A stretch of DNA of 64,000 nucleotides from NCBI RefSeq assembly GCF_001746415.1, contig NZ_MEHJ01000001.1, positions 1,613,001-1,677,000 of the forward strand. Direction: 5' to 3'. Below are positions 1 through 7,709 of the stretch, piece after piece. The stretch is from Streptomyces agglomeratus. GTDB taxonomy: Bacteria > Actinomycetota > Actinomycetes > Streptomycetales > Streptomycetaceae. The notes under the pieces were generated by a model. The model made no database searches and had not been told where the DNA came from. It saw nothing but the letters and a program-made list of their open reading frames with translations. A program made the position numbers and the translations under genes. The number at the start of each line of letters is the position of its first letter. Position 1 is the first letter of the stretch.

Positions 1-48
1 CCCGTACGGCGGGGCCCAAACACCCGCGCGCGCCACCGTTGCGCGCAT

Positions 49-72
49 GTTTGCCGCCCTCGCCACGGGTAC
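49..72 (+). promoter_or_regulatory. Sigma-B-type promoter of the CBS gene
   Basis: GTTT at 49-52, a 14-base spacer and GGGTAC at 67-72 match the GNNT-N14-16-GGGTAY pattern known for Streptomyces sigma-B stress promoters. The predicted transcript start near 78-80 lies about 25 bases before the first ATG of the CBS gene. The motif is seen; use by sigma-B is inferred. Confidence 0.6.
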
Positions 73-102
73 CCGCGCCGGTAGCCGAGAGCGAGTGAAG
101 AG

Positions 103-555
103 ATGAGGCGGACAGCCATGGCCCAGTTCGTGCGGGAAGTCATGACAGCGGGCGTCGCGGCCGTACGGCCCGACGCCTCCCTCGTGGAAGCGGCGCAGTT
201 GATGCGCGCGCAGGACATCGGTGATGTGCTGGTGGCGCAGGACAACCGGCTGATCGGTGTGCTCACCGACCGGGACATCGCGTTGCGCGCGGTCGCGGAC
301 GGCTTCGATCCGCTCACGGTCAACGCCGAGTCCGTGTGCACGCCAGCGCCGGTGTGCGTCGGACCGGACGACGAGGTGTCGACGGCCGTCACCCTGATGC
401 GGCAGCACGCCGTCAGGCGGCTTCCCGTGGTCGAGGACGGGCGCCCGCTCGGAGTGGTGAGCCTCGGTGATCTCGCGGAGTTCCAGGACCCGCGGTCGGC
501 GCTGGCCGACATCAGCCGGGCAGCGCCGAGCGCGGGCCCCGGCACCGTCGTCTGA
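103..555 (+). CDS. CBS domain-pair protein
   Basis: A 150-residue protein made almost wholly of two CBS domains (about residues 12-65 and 78-132). The first begins at VREVMTAGV and the second at the SVCTPAPVCV stretch. CBS pairs bind adenosine nucleotides and usually act as energy or stress sensors. Stand-alone pairs of this length are common in actinobacteria and often have no assigned partner. Start at ATG 103 or the in-frame ATG 118; the latter has a GAGGCGG just upstream. The sigma-B-like promoter and the stress-type neighbours suggest a general stress protein. No catalytic or membrane segment is present. Confidence 0.85.
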   Translation: MRRTAMAQFVREVMTAGVAAVRPDASLVEAAQLMRAQDIGDVLVAQDNRLIGVLTDRDIALRAVADGFDPLTVNAESVCTPAPVCVGPDDEVSTAVTLMRQHAVRRLPVVEDGRPLGVVSLGDLAEFQDPRSALADISRAAPSAGPGTVV

Positions 556-647
556 GGCAGCGGCAGCGGCAGCACCGCTGTACCGCCGCCGCAGCGCACC
601 CGTACACCCGTACAGCAGCACTACAGCAGTTCCAGGAAGGAAGCACG

Positions 648-1193
648 ATGCGGATCGCTTTCCTCGTGGCGCCGGAGGGCGTCGAGCAGGTCGAACTCAC
701 CGAGCCCTGGAAGGCGGTGAGCGACACGGGCGACACCCCCCGGCTGATCTCCACCAAACCGGGCGAGATCCAGGCGTTCCAGCACCTCGACAAGGCCGAC
801 ACCTTCCCCGTCGACCAGGTGGTCGGCGACGCGTCGGTGGAGGAGTACGGCGGCCTGGTCCTCCCCGGCGGCGTCGCTAACCCGGACTTCCTGCGCATGG
901 ACGAGAAGGCCGTGGAGTTCGTACGCGCCTTCTTCGACGCCGGCAAGCCGGTCGCGTCCATCTGCCACGGCCCGTGGACGCTCGTCGAGGCGGACGTCGT
1001 GCGCGGCAGGACCCTGACCTCGTGGCGCAGTCTGCGTACGGACATCCGCAACGCGGGCGGCACCTGGGTCGACGAGCAGGTGAAGGTGTGTGAGGCCGCC
1101 CCCGCCACGCTGATCACCAGCCGCAAGCCGGGTGACCTCAAGGCGTTCTGCGCCACCTTCACCGAGGAGTTCGCGCGGGCCGCCAAGCCCTGA
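648..1193 (+). CDS. DJ-1/PfpI family stress protein (type 1 glutamine amidotransferase fold)
   Basis: A 181-residue DJ-1/PfpI-superfamily protein. The nucleophile elbow SICHGPW puts the reactive cysteine at residue 106 followed by His107, and the acidic position is likely Glu10 or nearby. Relatives include PfpI-type proteases, YhbO/YajL-type proteins and glyoxalase III; the substrate cannot be read from sequence. RBS AGGAAGG sits 7 bases before the ATG. It follows the CBS gene after 92 bases and could be co-transcribed from the same stress promoter. Length is normal for the family. Confidence 0.88.
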   Translation: MRIAFLVAPEGVEQVELTEPWKAVSDTGDTPRLISTKPGEIQAFQHLDKADTFPVDQVVGDASVEEYGGLVLPGGVANPDFLRMDEKAVEFVRAFFDAGKPVASICHGPWTLVEADVVRGRTLTSWRSLRTDIRNAGGTWVDEQVKVCEAAPATLITSRKPGDLKAFCATFTEEFARAAKP

Positions 1194-1214
1194 CCCGCCG
1201 GCTCCCGCGGGGCG

Positions 1215-1820
1215 TCAGACGCGGCGCCCCAGGAGGTTGAGCAGCTTGGTCTGTACGTCGGCTCCGGGGGGCGGCTCCACCGGAGCGGCGAACAGACCGC
1301 TCTTCTCCAGTTCGGCGGAGTACGGCCCCACCTCGCGCACCGCGAAGTTCACCAGGTCCTCGGGCAGCCGCTCGTCCGCGCCGATCGCCCGCGCCAGGTC
1401 CCAGGCGTGGACCACCAGGTCGGCCACCATCTGCGAGCAGTACGCCGAGCACGGGGTCTCCCCGTACGACAGCCGCACCGTCCGCTCCAGCGCCCCCGGC
1501 GCTCCGAACGCCTCGCGGGCGTCCGCCGCCGCCCTGTCCCAGGCCGCCACCGGGTCGTCGCCCAGCACGTCACCCTCGGGATCGAAGCCGAAGGAACCGC
1601 CGGCCCCCTCCTCCGTGGGGCGCTGCTCGGTCACCAGCGGGGGGACCCACAGCTGTTCCAGGGTCAGATGGTTGACGAGATCGCGCACCGACCAGTCGGT
1701 GCAGGGCGTCGGCGCCTGCCACTGGTTCTCGCGTACAGCGTGCACGTGGCCGCCGAAGAGGGCGAGCGCTTCGCTGTGGCGCGTGAGGAGCGGGTTCTGG
1801 TTCGAGTCCATGGTGTTCAT
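1215..1820 (-). CDS. TIGR03086-like metal-binding protein (DinB / maleylpyruvate isomerase fold)
   Basis: A 201-residue protein with the four-helix DinB/MDMPI fold. The block PTPCTDWSVRDLVNHL (about residues 37-52) holds the first metal-ligand histidine (His51), and later helices carry VADLVVHAWDLA with another likely ligand. Family members use a divalent metal, and some use mycothiol as cofactor (maleylpyruvate isomerase); the reaction here is unknown. It is convergent with the DJ-1 gene (21 bases between stops) and divergent from the Vms1-like gene. The first ATG is followed by a second ATG three codons on, so the exact start is uncertain. Confidence 0.8.
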   Translation of the reverse strand: MNTMDSNQNPLLTRHSEALALFGGHVHAVRENQWQAPTPCTDWSVRDLVNHLTLEQLWVPPLVTEQRPTEEGAGGSFGFDPEGDVLGDDPVAAWDRAAADAREAFGAPGALERTVRLSYGETPCSAYCSQMVADLVVHAWDLARAIGADERLPEDLVNFAVREVGPYSAELEKSGLFAAPVEPPPGADVQTKLLNLLGRRV

Positions 1821-1837
1821 GGTTCACCTTCGGGTAC
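1813..1837 (+). promoter_or_regulatory. Sigma-B-type promoter of the Vms1-like gene
   Basis: GTGT at 1813-1816, a 15-base spacer and GGGTAC at 1832-1837 fit GNNT-N14-16-GGGTAY. It overlaps the start of the divergent minus-strand gene and lies 38 bases before the ATG at 1876. Confidence 0.5.
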
Positions 1838-1875
1838 TCGGCCCGCACGTCCTGCCAGACATCCCGGAGGGAGCA

Positions 1876-3021
1876 ATGGACCTCTCATTCCTCACCCCAC
1901 TGTACGAACGTCCCGGCCCGTGGGCATCCGTCTACGCCGATACGTCGACCGTCGACGAGTCCACCCCGGAACGGCGCGAGCTGCACGCGCGCCAGGCCCG
2001 CCGCGACCTGCTGGAGCAGGGAGCCGACGAGGCGACGGGGTACGCCGTCTACGACGCCCTGGCCTCGTACACCCACGGGGCGGCGCCCGCGGGCCGCGCC
2101 GTTTTCGCGTGGGGCGGCGAAGTGGTGCTGGACCCGCCGCTGGCCAACCGCCTACCGGCCCCCGTGACCAGTTGGTCCGTGCTGCCGCGGGTCGCGCCGC
2201 TGCTCGGTCTGGCGGGTGAGGAGCCTGTCTGCCTGGTCGCGTACATCGACCGCAAGGGCGCCGACTTCGAGCTGCGGACCACGCTCGGCAGCCGCCCCGC
2301 CGGGCAGATCCACGGCGGGGAACGGCCGGTGCACCGCACCGCGAGCGACGACCGGTCCGGACGTCACTTCCAGGACAGGGCCGAGAACACCTGGGAGCAG
2401 AACGCCCGGGAGACGGCCGAGGCGCTGAGCGACTGTCAGGAGGAGACCCGCGCGGGTCTGGTGGTCCTGGCGGGCGACGAGCGGGAGCGCCGCGCCGTAC
2501 ACGACGCGCTTCCGCACCGGCTCCTGCCTCTGACGGTGGAGACGGACCACGGCGGCCGGTCGGCCGGGTCGGACTCCCGGCTGCTGGACGAGGACGTGGA
2601 ACGGCTCAGGCGGGAACACGCTCGTACGCGGGCGGCCGCCGAGCTGGAGCGCTTCCGAGCCGCGCGCGACCCCTCGGCGGACGGCGGGATCGTCGTCGCG
2701 GCCGAGGGTGTGCCGGCGCTCGTGGACGCGGCGCGCGAACACCGGATCTCGGAGCTGCTGGTGGATCCCGACGGGCCCGACGCCGGCCGTGAGGTGTGGG
2801 TGGGCGACGAACCCCACCAGCTCGCGGTACGGCGGTCGGACGCGCGCTCCCTGAGCGACGGCGAGCCGCACACCGCCCGCGCCGACGACGCGCTGCTGCG
2901 CTCGGCCGCCATGGCCGGCGCGGAGGCGATCCGGGTGCTCCCGGGCGACGGCGCTTCGGAGGCCGGGCCCTCGGGTGGACTCGGCGCGCTGCTGCGGTGG
3001 TCGCGGCCGGACGGAACGTAA
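1876..3021 (+). CDS. Vms1/Rv2629-like peptidyl-tRNA hydrolase-family protein
   Basis: A 381-residue protein starting MDLSFLTPLYERPGPWASVY, typical of the actinobacterial Rv2629 group (bacterial and archaeal release-factor-like, Vms1-related). The body shows alternating beta strands and charged helices; an acidic C-terminal third contains SELLVDPDGPD, as in eRF1-like domain 3. Family members are dormancy- or hypoxia-induced in mycobacteria and may act on stalled ribosomes, but biochemical function is not settled. The start is chosen at 1876 because CCCGGAGGGA lies just upstream; longer reading upstream is non-coding. Stress-promoter context agrees with a stress-response role. Confidence 0.75.
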   Translation: MDLSFLTPLYERPGPWASVYADTSTVDESTPERRELHARQARRDLLEQGADEATGYAVYDALASYTHGAAPAGRAVFAWGGEVVLDPPLANRLPAPVTSWSVLPRVAPLLGLAGEEPVCLVAYIDRKGADFELRTTLGSRPAGQIHGGERPVHRTASDDRSGRHFQDRAENTWEQNARETAEALSDCQEETRAGLVVLAGDERERRAVHDALPHRLLPLTVETDHGGRSAGSDSRLLDEDVERLRREHARTRAAAELERFRAARDPSADGGIVVAAEGVPALVDAAREHRISELLVDPDGPDAGREVWVGDEPHQLAVRRSDARSLSDGEPHTARADDALLRSAAMAGAEAIRVLPGDGASEAGPSGGLGALLRWSRPDGT

Positions 3022-3082
3022 CACCGGGGCCGGGTTCCGCGGCACAGCCGCGTACCGGGGCGGGGCTGTCGGGGTGCCGCTG

Positions 3083-3108
3083 GATTCGGAAGGCGTCGCG
3101 CCGGGTAC
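3083..3108 (+). promoter_or_regulatory. Sigma-B-type promoter giving a near-leaderless PAP2-DAGK transcript
   Basis: GATT at 3083-3086, a 16-base spacer and GGGTAC at 3103-3108. The expected transcript start (about 3114-3116) is only 2-4 bases before the ATG at 3118, and no Shine-Dalgarno is visible, so the mRNA may be leaderless. Confidence 0.5.
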
Positions 3109-3117
3109 TCGCGTGCC

Positions 3118-4638
3118 ATGTCTTCTGCGCACTCACCGCACACGCATGTCCCGCCCCGGGCCCCGGGGCGGATCGCCGCCTGGCTGAGCGCCCGGGACCG
3201 GGCGCTCTTCCACGGCGTGGCGACCCACCACTGGCCGGGCGGGGACCGCGTCCTGCCGCGCCTGAGCCACGGGGCGAACCACGGCGTGCTGTGGTTCGGT
3301 GCCGCAGCCGGGATAGCGGCCGTCGGCGGCAGCACCCGTGCCCGGCGCGCCGCCGTGCGCGGCGTCGCCTCCCTGGCGCTCGCCTCGCTCGCCGTCAACA
3401 CGGTGGGGAAGCGTTCCGTACGCCGCGGCAGGCCCGTCCTGGACGCCGTGCCGCTGATCCGTCAGCTCAAGCGGCAGCCGATCACGACCTCTTTCCCTTC
3501 CGGCCACTCGGCCTCCGCGGCGGCTTTCGCGACCGGGGTCGCGCTGGAGTCGAAGGGGTGGGGCGCTGTCGTGGCGCCGGTGGCGGCGTCCGTGGCCTTC
3601 TCCCGCGTCTATACGGGCGCGCACTATCCGAGCGACGTGCTGGTCGGCGCGGCGCTGGGCGTCGGCGCGGCCTTCGCGGTGCGCGGACTCGTACCGACGC
3701 GGGCGCAGATCCCGGCGCCCGGCCGGCCGTACACCGAAGCGCCGGCGCTGCCGGCCGGACAGGGCCTGATCGTCGTCGTCAACAAGCGGTCCGGTTCCGC
3801 CGCCGCCAAGGCGGCGCTGGTAAGGGACGCCCTGCCGCGCGCCGAGGTCGTCGAGTGCGAGCCCGACGCACTGTCGGCCGAGCTGGAGAAGGCGGCGCAG
3901 CAGGGCCGGGCGCTCGGCATCTGCGGCGGGGGCGGCACGGTCAACCAGGCCGCCGTCGTCGCCGTCCGGCACCAGGTTCCGCTCGCCGTCTTCCCCGGCG
4001 GCACGCTGAACCACTTCGCGTACGACCTGGGCATCGAGGAGGTCCAGGACACCTGCCGGGCCCTGACGGCGGGCGACGCCGTCAAGGTGGACCTGGGCCG
4101 GTTCACGCCCGGTCCGGGACCGGACGGCGAGCCCGGTCATTTCCTCAACACCTTCAGCCTCGGCGTCTATCCGGAGCTGGTACGGATCAGGGAGCACTGG
4201 GCCCCGCGCATCGGCGGCTGGCCCGCCGGCGTACTGGCCGCGGTGGAGGTGCTGCGCGCCGAGCGGCCGCTGGAGGCGGACATCGGGCAGCACAAGGGGC
4301 GTCGGCGCGCGCTGTGGATGCTGTTCGCGGGAAACGGCATGTACCAGCGCTTCGGGCCCACGCCCGGCCGGCGGCACAACCTGGCCGACGGGCTGCTCGA
4401 CGTGCGCGTGGTGCACGGCGGGCGGCTCCCCGGCCTGCGGCTGCTGGCCGCGGCGCTCGCGGGGCCGCTGAGCCGCTCCCCCGTGCACGCGGCGCAGCGG
4501 CTGCGCCGGGTGTGGATCTCGGGTCTCGCGAAGGGCACGCTGCTCGCGTACGACGGTGAAGTGGCCCCGGCGCCGCCGGAGTTCGTCATCGACAAGGCCG
4601 ACGAAGCACTCACCGTCTACCGTCCGCTTCCTCAGTAG
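3118..4638 (+). CDS. PAP2 phosphatase / diacylglycerol kinase fusion protein
   Basis: A 506-residue two-domain enzyme. Residues about 25-195 are a membrane PAP2 phosphatase with all three signature motifs: Lys98 to RP105-106, PSGH127-130, and SR162-163 with His169 and Asp173. Residues about 215-500 are a diacylglycerol/lipid kinase catalytic domain with the nucleotide-binding GGGGT at 270-274 and PGGTLNHFA. The pair suggests reversible phosphorylation of a lipid such as phosphatidate/diacylglycerol or a polyprenyl phosphate. The fusion is known in actinobacteria but its substrate is not established. The 3' end overlaps the convergent CDF gene by 29 bases. Confidence 0.9.
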   Translation: MSSAHSPHTHVPPRAPGRIAAWLSARDRALFHGVATHHWPGGDRVLPRLSHGANHGVLWFGAAAGIAAVGGSTRARRAAVRGVASLALASLAVNTVGKRSVRRGRPVLDAVPLIRQLKRQPITTSFPSGHSASAAAFATGVALESKGWGAVVAPVAASVAFSRVYTGAHYPSDVLVGAALGVGAAFAVRGLVPTRAQIPAPGRPYTEAPALPAGQGLIVVVNKRSGSAAAKAALVRDALPRAEVVECEPDALSAELEKAAQQGRALGICGGGGTVNQAAVVAVRHQVPLAVFPGGTLNHFAYDLGIEEVQDTCRALTAGDAVKVDLGRFTPGPGPDGEPGHFLNTFSLGVYPELVRIREHWAPRIGGWPAGVLAAVEVLRAERPLEADIGQHKGRRRALWMLFAGNGMYQRFGPTPGRRHNLADGLLDVRVVHGGRLPGLRLLAAALAGPLSRSPVHAAQRLRRVWISGLAKGTLLAYDGEVAPAPPEFVIDKADEALTVYRPLPQ

Positions 4639-5587
4639 AGACCTCGGCCCGCCCCCTTCGGGAAGGCTCACCCCGGGAATCGGAAGGGGCCTCGGTGACA
4701 TCGAGAAAGACCTGGTCGGCACGCGGCCAGGTCCTTTTCACGGCCCGTTTGATCCGTACACAGACCAGTTCCACCTCCTCGCTGTCCAGCCCCGGCATCA
4801 GGTCGACACGGGCGGCCACCAGGAGCGAGTCGAGTCCGAGCTGCATCGTCAGCAGCTCGGCTACGTTGTCGATCTCCGGCTGTGCCTCGATCAGCGCGCG
4901 GATGTCCTCCCGCAGTTCGGGATCCGCGGCGGCTCCGACGAGCTGGATGCGGGCGTCCCGGCCGAGCCGGTAGGCGACGTACACGAGCAGCAGACCGATG
5001 GAGAACGACGCCACGGCTTCGTAGACGACATCACCGGTGGCCATGTGCAGGCCCATGCCGGCGGCGGCGAGGAGCACACCGACGACCGCGGTGCCGTCCT
5101 CGGCGACGACCGTGCGCAGAGCCGGGTCCTTGCCGAGCCCCGAACCGGGCTGTCGGTGTGCCTGGTAGAGGGCCCGGGCCAGGGAGGTGCCCTCGGCGAG
5201 CAGGGCGACACCGAGTACGGCGAGCCCGGCGACGTAACCGGTGTGCGACTCCTTGCCGGCGGCTCCGCCGAGTGCTTCGAAGCCCTGGAAGAAGGAGAAG
5301 CAGCCGCCCATGACGAAAATGCCGACGGCGGCGAGCAGGGCCCAGAAGTAGCGTTCCTTACCGTATCCGAACGGGTGCTTGCGGTCCGCCGGGCGGCGGC
5401 TGCGGCTCAGTGAGGCGAGCAGGAAGACTTCGTTGACGCTGTCCGCGAAGGAGTGCGCTGCTTCCGAAAGGAGGGCGGGAGACCCCGACAGCACTCCGCC
5501 GACCGTTTTGGCGGCGGCGATGACGAGGTTGGCGGCGAGCGCCACCAGGACGGTAATCCGGGTTTTGCGGTCGGATTTTCCGGTCAC
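4610..5587 (-). CDS. Cation diffusion facilitator family transporter
   Basis: A 325-residue inner-membrane transporter of the CDF/ZnT family with about six membrane helices in the first 220 residues and a cytoplasmic C-terminal domain. TM2 has the metal-site pattern HSFADSVNE (His45, Asp49). The TM5 counterpart (VAEDGTAVVG) lacks the classical HxxxD pair, which resembles the ZnT9-like branch, so metal choice (Zn, Co, Mn) is unclear. The start is taken as GTG at 5587, preceded by GAGAG; upstream in-frame codons run into the promoter of the small membrane gene. Shares a short divergent promoter region with that gene. Confidence 0.85.
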   Translation of the reverse strand: MTGKSDRKTRITVLVALAANLVIAAAKTVGGVLSGSPALLSEAAHSFADSVNEVFLLASLSRSRRPADRKHPFGYGKERYFWALLAAVGIFVMGGCFSFFQGFEALGGAAGKESHTGYVAGLAVLGVALLAEGTSLARALYQAHRQPGSGLGKDPALRTVVAEDGTAVVGVLLAAAGMGLHMATGDVVYEAVASFSIGLLLVYVAYRLGRDARIQLVGAAADPELREDIRALIEAQPEIDNVAELLTMQLGLDSLLVAARVDLMPGLDSEEVELVCVRIKRAVKRTWPRADQVFLDVTEAPSDSRGEPSRRGRAEVSTEEADGRR

Positions 5588-5655
5588 TTCAACTCTCAGT
5601 CTCTTCAGTGTACGAGGACGAAATGCGGGCACCCGCCGGTCAGGAGGTATACACA

Positions 5656-5826
5656 ATGGCCCCCATCCTGCTCGTTCTTCTTCTCGCCCTGATTCTCTTC
5701 GGTGCCGGATTCGCGGTGAAGGTGCTCTGGTACATCGCCATCGCGGTACTGGTCATCTGGCTCCTGGGATTCCTGCTGCGCAGCACTTCGGCTTCGGGAG
5801 GCAGGTCGCGTTGGTACCGCTGGTAG
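5656..5826 (+). CDS. Small hydrophobic membrane protein (DUF5670/lmo0937-like)
   Basis: A 56-residue protein with two hydrophobic helices (about 3-21 and 24-41) separated by a single Lys, and a Ser/Arg-rich tail ending RSRWYRW. A perfect AGGAGG lies 8 bases before the ATG, so this small gene is convincing despite its size. It resembles tiny stress-induced membrane proteins of unknown function in Gram-positives. Base composition is less GC-rich than its neighbours. It is divergent from the CDF gene and ends at the bidirectional terminator shared with gvpK. Confidence 0.75.
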   Translation: MAPILLVLLLALILFGAGFAVKVLWYIAIAVLVIWLLGFLLRSTSASGGRSRWYRW

Positions 5827-5839
5827 GTAATTCGAGATG

Positions 5840-5873
5840 AATGGGGCGGCGGCCTTCGGGCCGCCGCCCCATT
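5840..5873. terminator. Bidirectional terminator between small membrane gene and gvpK
   Basis: A perfect 15-bp stem, AATGGGGCGGCGGCC with its complement, closed by a TTCG tetraloop and flanked by A/T bases on both sides. It serves the plus-strand small gene and the end of the minus-strand gvp operon. Confidence 0.85.
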
Positions 5874-5907
5874 TCTCTGTCCGTCCGCCTTTTCGTCTTT
5901 CCTGTTC

Positions 5908-6261
5908 CTAATCGCCTTTGGGAAGCAGCGAGCCCAGCGGACCCAGATCGATATTGAGGTCCTCGGGTTCGAGTCCGAACCGGGTGCGCAGCACGTCCAT
6001 CCGGTCCTCCAGGAGCATCAGCGTCATGCCGATCCGCTCCTCCTGCTCCTCGCTGAGGTCCCCGGTCTCCACGCGGCGCAGCGCCTGGCGTTCCATCAGC
6101 TGGCGCAGCAGCTCCACGACGGTCAGGACGAGCTTGACGAGGTCGCGCTCGACGGTGTCGGCGTCGAGCTCCACCCGGCGGCGCCCTGCGGTGGGTTCGG
6201 TGGGTCCGGTGGTTCCAGCGGCTTCGGCGGCTTCGGCGGCTTCGGTGGCTTCGGTGCTCAC
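5908..6261 (-). CDS. gvpK: Gas vesicle protein GvpK
   Basis: A 117-residue GvpK-family protein. The core from VELDADTVERDLVKLVLTV to the end (FGLEPEDLNIDLGPLG) matches the family. The N-terminal 25 residues are a low-complexity TEA/AEA/AG run encoded by a GCTTCG-GG type microsatellite. GvpK is an accessory protein needed in gas-vesicle assembly. GTG start at 6261 overlaps the gvpS stop as GTGA, implying translational coupling. It is the last gene of the operon, ahead of a strong terminator. Confidence 0.88.
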   Translation of the reverse strand: MSTEATEAAEAAEAAGTTGPTEPTAGRRRVELDADTVERDLVKLVLTVVELLRQLMERQALRRVETGDLSEEQEERIGMTLMLLEDRMDVLRTRFGLEPEDLNIDLGPLGSLLPKGD

Positions 6262-6470
6262 AAGGACTCCTCCTCCTCGAACGGGGACGGCACGTCGACG
6301 CTCACGGAGCTGATCACCGCGTTGAGGTCGACCCGTACGAGATCGACGTCGGCGATACGGAGTGTCAGGTCGCCCGTGATGACGACTCCGCCGGCCAGCA
6401 GCCGGTCCAGGAGGTCGACGAGGGCGAGCTGGCGCTGGGCGAGCGGGCCGGTGTCGGCGGGCAGGCTCAT
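6258..6470 (-). CDS. gvpS: Gas vesicle protein GvpS (GvpA-like)
   Basis: A 70-residue protein of the GvpA structural family. The hydrophobic core LVDLLDRLLAGGVVITGDLT followed by LVRVDLNAVISSV has the alpha-beta-beta-alpha plan of GvpA. It is shorter than GvpA and GvpJ and ends in an acidic EEEESL tail. GvpS and GvpJ are minor shell or nucleation proteins in the vesicle. Overlaps gvpL stop and gvpK start by 4 bases each. Confidence 0.85.
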   Translation of the reverse strand: MSLPADTGPLAQRQLALVDLLDRLLAGGVVITGDLTLRIADVDLVRVDLNAVISSVSVDVPSPFEEEESL

Positions 6471-7321
6471 CCCGCCGCCTCTTCCCGGTCCGCCGCGCCT
6501 GCCTTGCCCGCCGTGTCCGCCGCACCCGCCTGGCCCGCCGTGTCCGGCTGGCCCGCATGGCCCGCGAAGGAGTACGGGGCCCAGGGGCCGGTGAGTTCCA
6601 CCCGTACGCCGCCTTCCTCCGGCGTGAGCCGGCCGACCTCCGCCACGAACTCCTCGCTGCGCTCGCGCGGCACCAGGTACGCGGCGTTGAGCACGTTCTG
6701 CCCGGGCGACTCGGAGAGCCGGGAGTCCTGCGGGCGGTGCAGCGCGGCGGCCTGGGCACGCTGGGAGAGTTCCGCGTGGAGCGTGCGCGCCAGGGCGTCG
6801 GCGCGCTCCCAGACGCCCTCGCGCGCCTGACGGCGGCTGAGGCGCCGGCGCAGGTAGTCGCGGCCGGTCGCGGGGGCGCCGCCGGCCGGCTCGGACGGCT
6901 CCGGCCGCGGGGCGGGCGCCGGTTCAGGATCGGCGTACACCTTCACCCCCCACTCGACCCGCCCCTCCAGCCGGTCCAGCGTCTGGAGGAAGCGGTCGTG
7001 CCCCGCGTCGAGCAGCCTGCGTACGCCGCTGTCGTCCACGCACACCGTGGCAAGCCGCAGCGGCACGGTGCAGGTGACGGTGGTCATGGCGCCGATGACG
7101 GCCTCGTGGGCGCGGGCGGTGGCGGTGAGCCAGTCGAGGTCCTCCAAGTGCTTCTTGAGCGGCGCCTCGGCGAAGTCCCCGGCCGGCACCGGGCTGACCA
7201 CGGCGACGAGGTCGCCGTGGTGCAGCAGCCGGGGCGGCTCACCGTCGAGGCCGCGCACGCCGTCGGGGAGGACGCCGTCGAAGGGCCGCGTGACGGCGTA
7301 CACATAGCGCAGTTCGTTCAT
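6467..7321 (-). CDS. gvpL: Gas vesicle protein GvpL (GvpF/L family)
   Basis: A 284-residue GvpF/GvpL-family protein beginning MNELRYVYAVTRPFDG and containing the family motif VVSPVPAGDFAE, the strongly conserved central LRLATVCVDDSGVRRLL and C-terminal GPWAPYSF. The family acts as accessory shell-assembly protein or chaperone. A linker rich in Pro/Glu (about 130-150) and an Ala/Gly/Gln/Asp repeat tail after GPWAPYSF are low complexity. It is paralogous to gvpF upstream. Four-base ATGA overlaps with gvpJ and gvpS. Confidence 0.88.
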   Translation of the reverse strand: MNELRYVYAVTRPFDGVLPDGVRGLDGEPPRLLHHGDLVAVVSPVPAGDFAEAPLKKHLEDLDWLTATARAHEAVIGAMTTVTCTVPLRLATVCVDDSGVRRLLDAGHDRFLQTLDRLEGRVEWGVKVYADPEPAPAPRPEPSEPAGGAPATGRDYLRRRLSRRQAREGVWERADALARTLHAELSQRAQAAALHRPQDSRLSESPGQNVLNAAYLVPRERSEEFVAEVGRLTPEEGGVRVELTGPWAPYSFAGHAGQPDTAGQAGAADTAGKAGAADREEAAG

Positions 7322-7656
7322 GCCTGGTTTTCCTCGCGCTCTTCGAGTGCGGGCGCCGCCGCCTCCAGGTCGGCGATACGCCGCTGCAACCGCTGGTTCT
7401 CCTCGGCGAGTTCACGGCGACGGGCACCGGAGGAGAGGGACGGGTCGTCCTCCCACCAGTCGATGCCCATTTCCTTCGCCTTGTCGACGGAAGCGACGAT
7501 GAGACGCAGCTTGATGGTGAGCAGTTCGATGTCGAGGAGATTGATCTTGATGTCTCCCGCGATGACGACACCCTTGTCCAGTACGCGCTCCAGGATGTCG
7601 GCGAGATTCGCGCCGCCGTTCGAGCCGTACGGGTCGGGAAGGTTCGGTGTCGTCAT
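7318..7656 (-). CDS. gvpJ: Gas vesicle protein GvpJ (GvpA-like)
   Basis: A 112-residue GvpA-family protein: core LADILERVLDKGVVIAGDIK, then LTIKLRLIVASVDKAKEMG, and a C-terminal predicted coiled coil (about 80-110, ARRRELAEENQRLQRR). The coiled-coil tail distinguishes it from GvpA and GvpS. It probably helps nucleate or cap the vesicle. Its ATG overlaps the stop of an 18-codon ORF by 4 bases, and its stop overlaps gvpL. Confidence 0.86.
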   Translation of the reverse strand: MTTPNLPDPYGSNGGANLADILERVLDKGVVIAGDIKINLLDIELLTIKLRLIVASVDKAKEMGIDWWEDDPSLSSGARRRELAEENQRLQRRIADLEAAAPALEEREENQA

Positions 7657-7709
7657 CGGCTGTACTCACCCGAGCGGGCCGCGAGGCCCATGGTCAGTCT
7701 GTCGTTCAT
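7653..7709 (-). CDS. 18-residue micro-ORF coupled between gvpG and gvpJ
   Basis: Encodes MNDRLTMGLAARSGEYSR. Its ATG overlaps the gvpG stop as ATGA and its stop overlaps the gvpJ start as ATGA, so it exactly bridges the only apparent gap in this part of the operon. I do not recognise the peptide. It could be a real micro-protein, a remnant of an extra gvp gene (Streptomyces clusters often carry gvpY and gvpZ between gvpG and gvpJ), or a device that keeps ribosomes coupled. The overlaps are seen; function is not known. Confidence 0.5.
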   Translation of the reverse strand: MNDRLTMGLAARSGEYSR

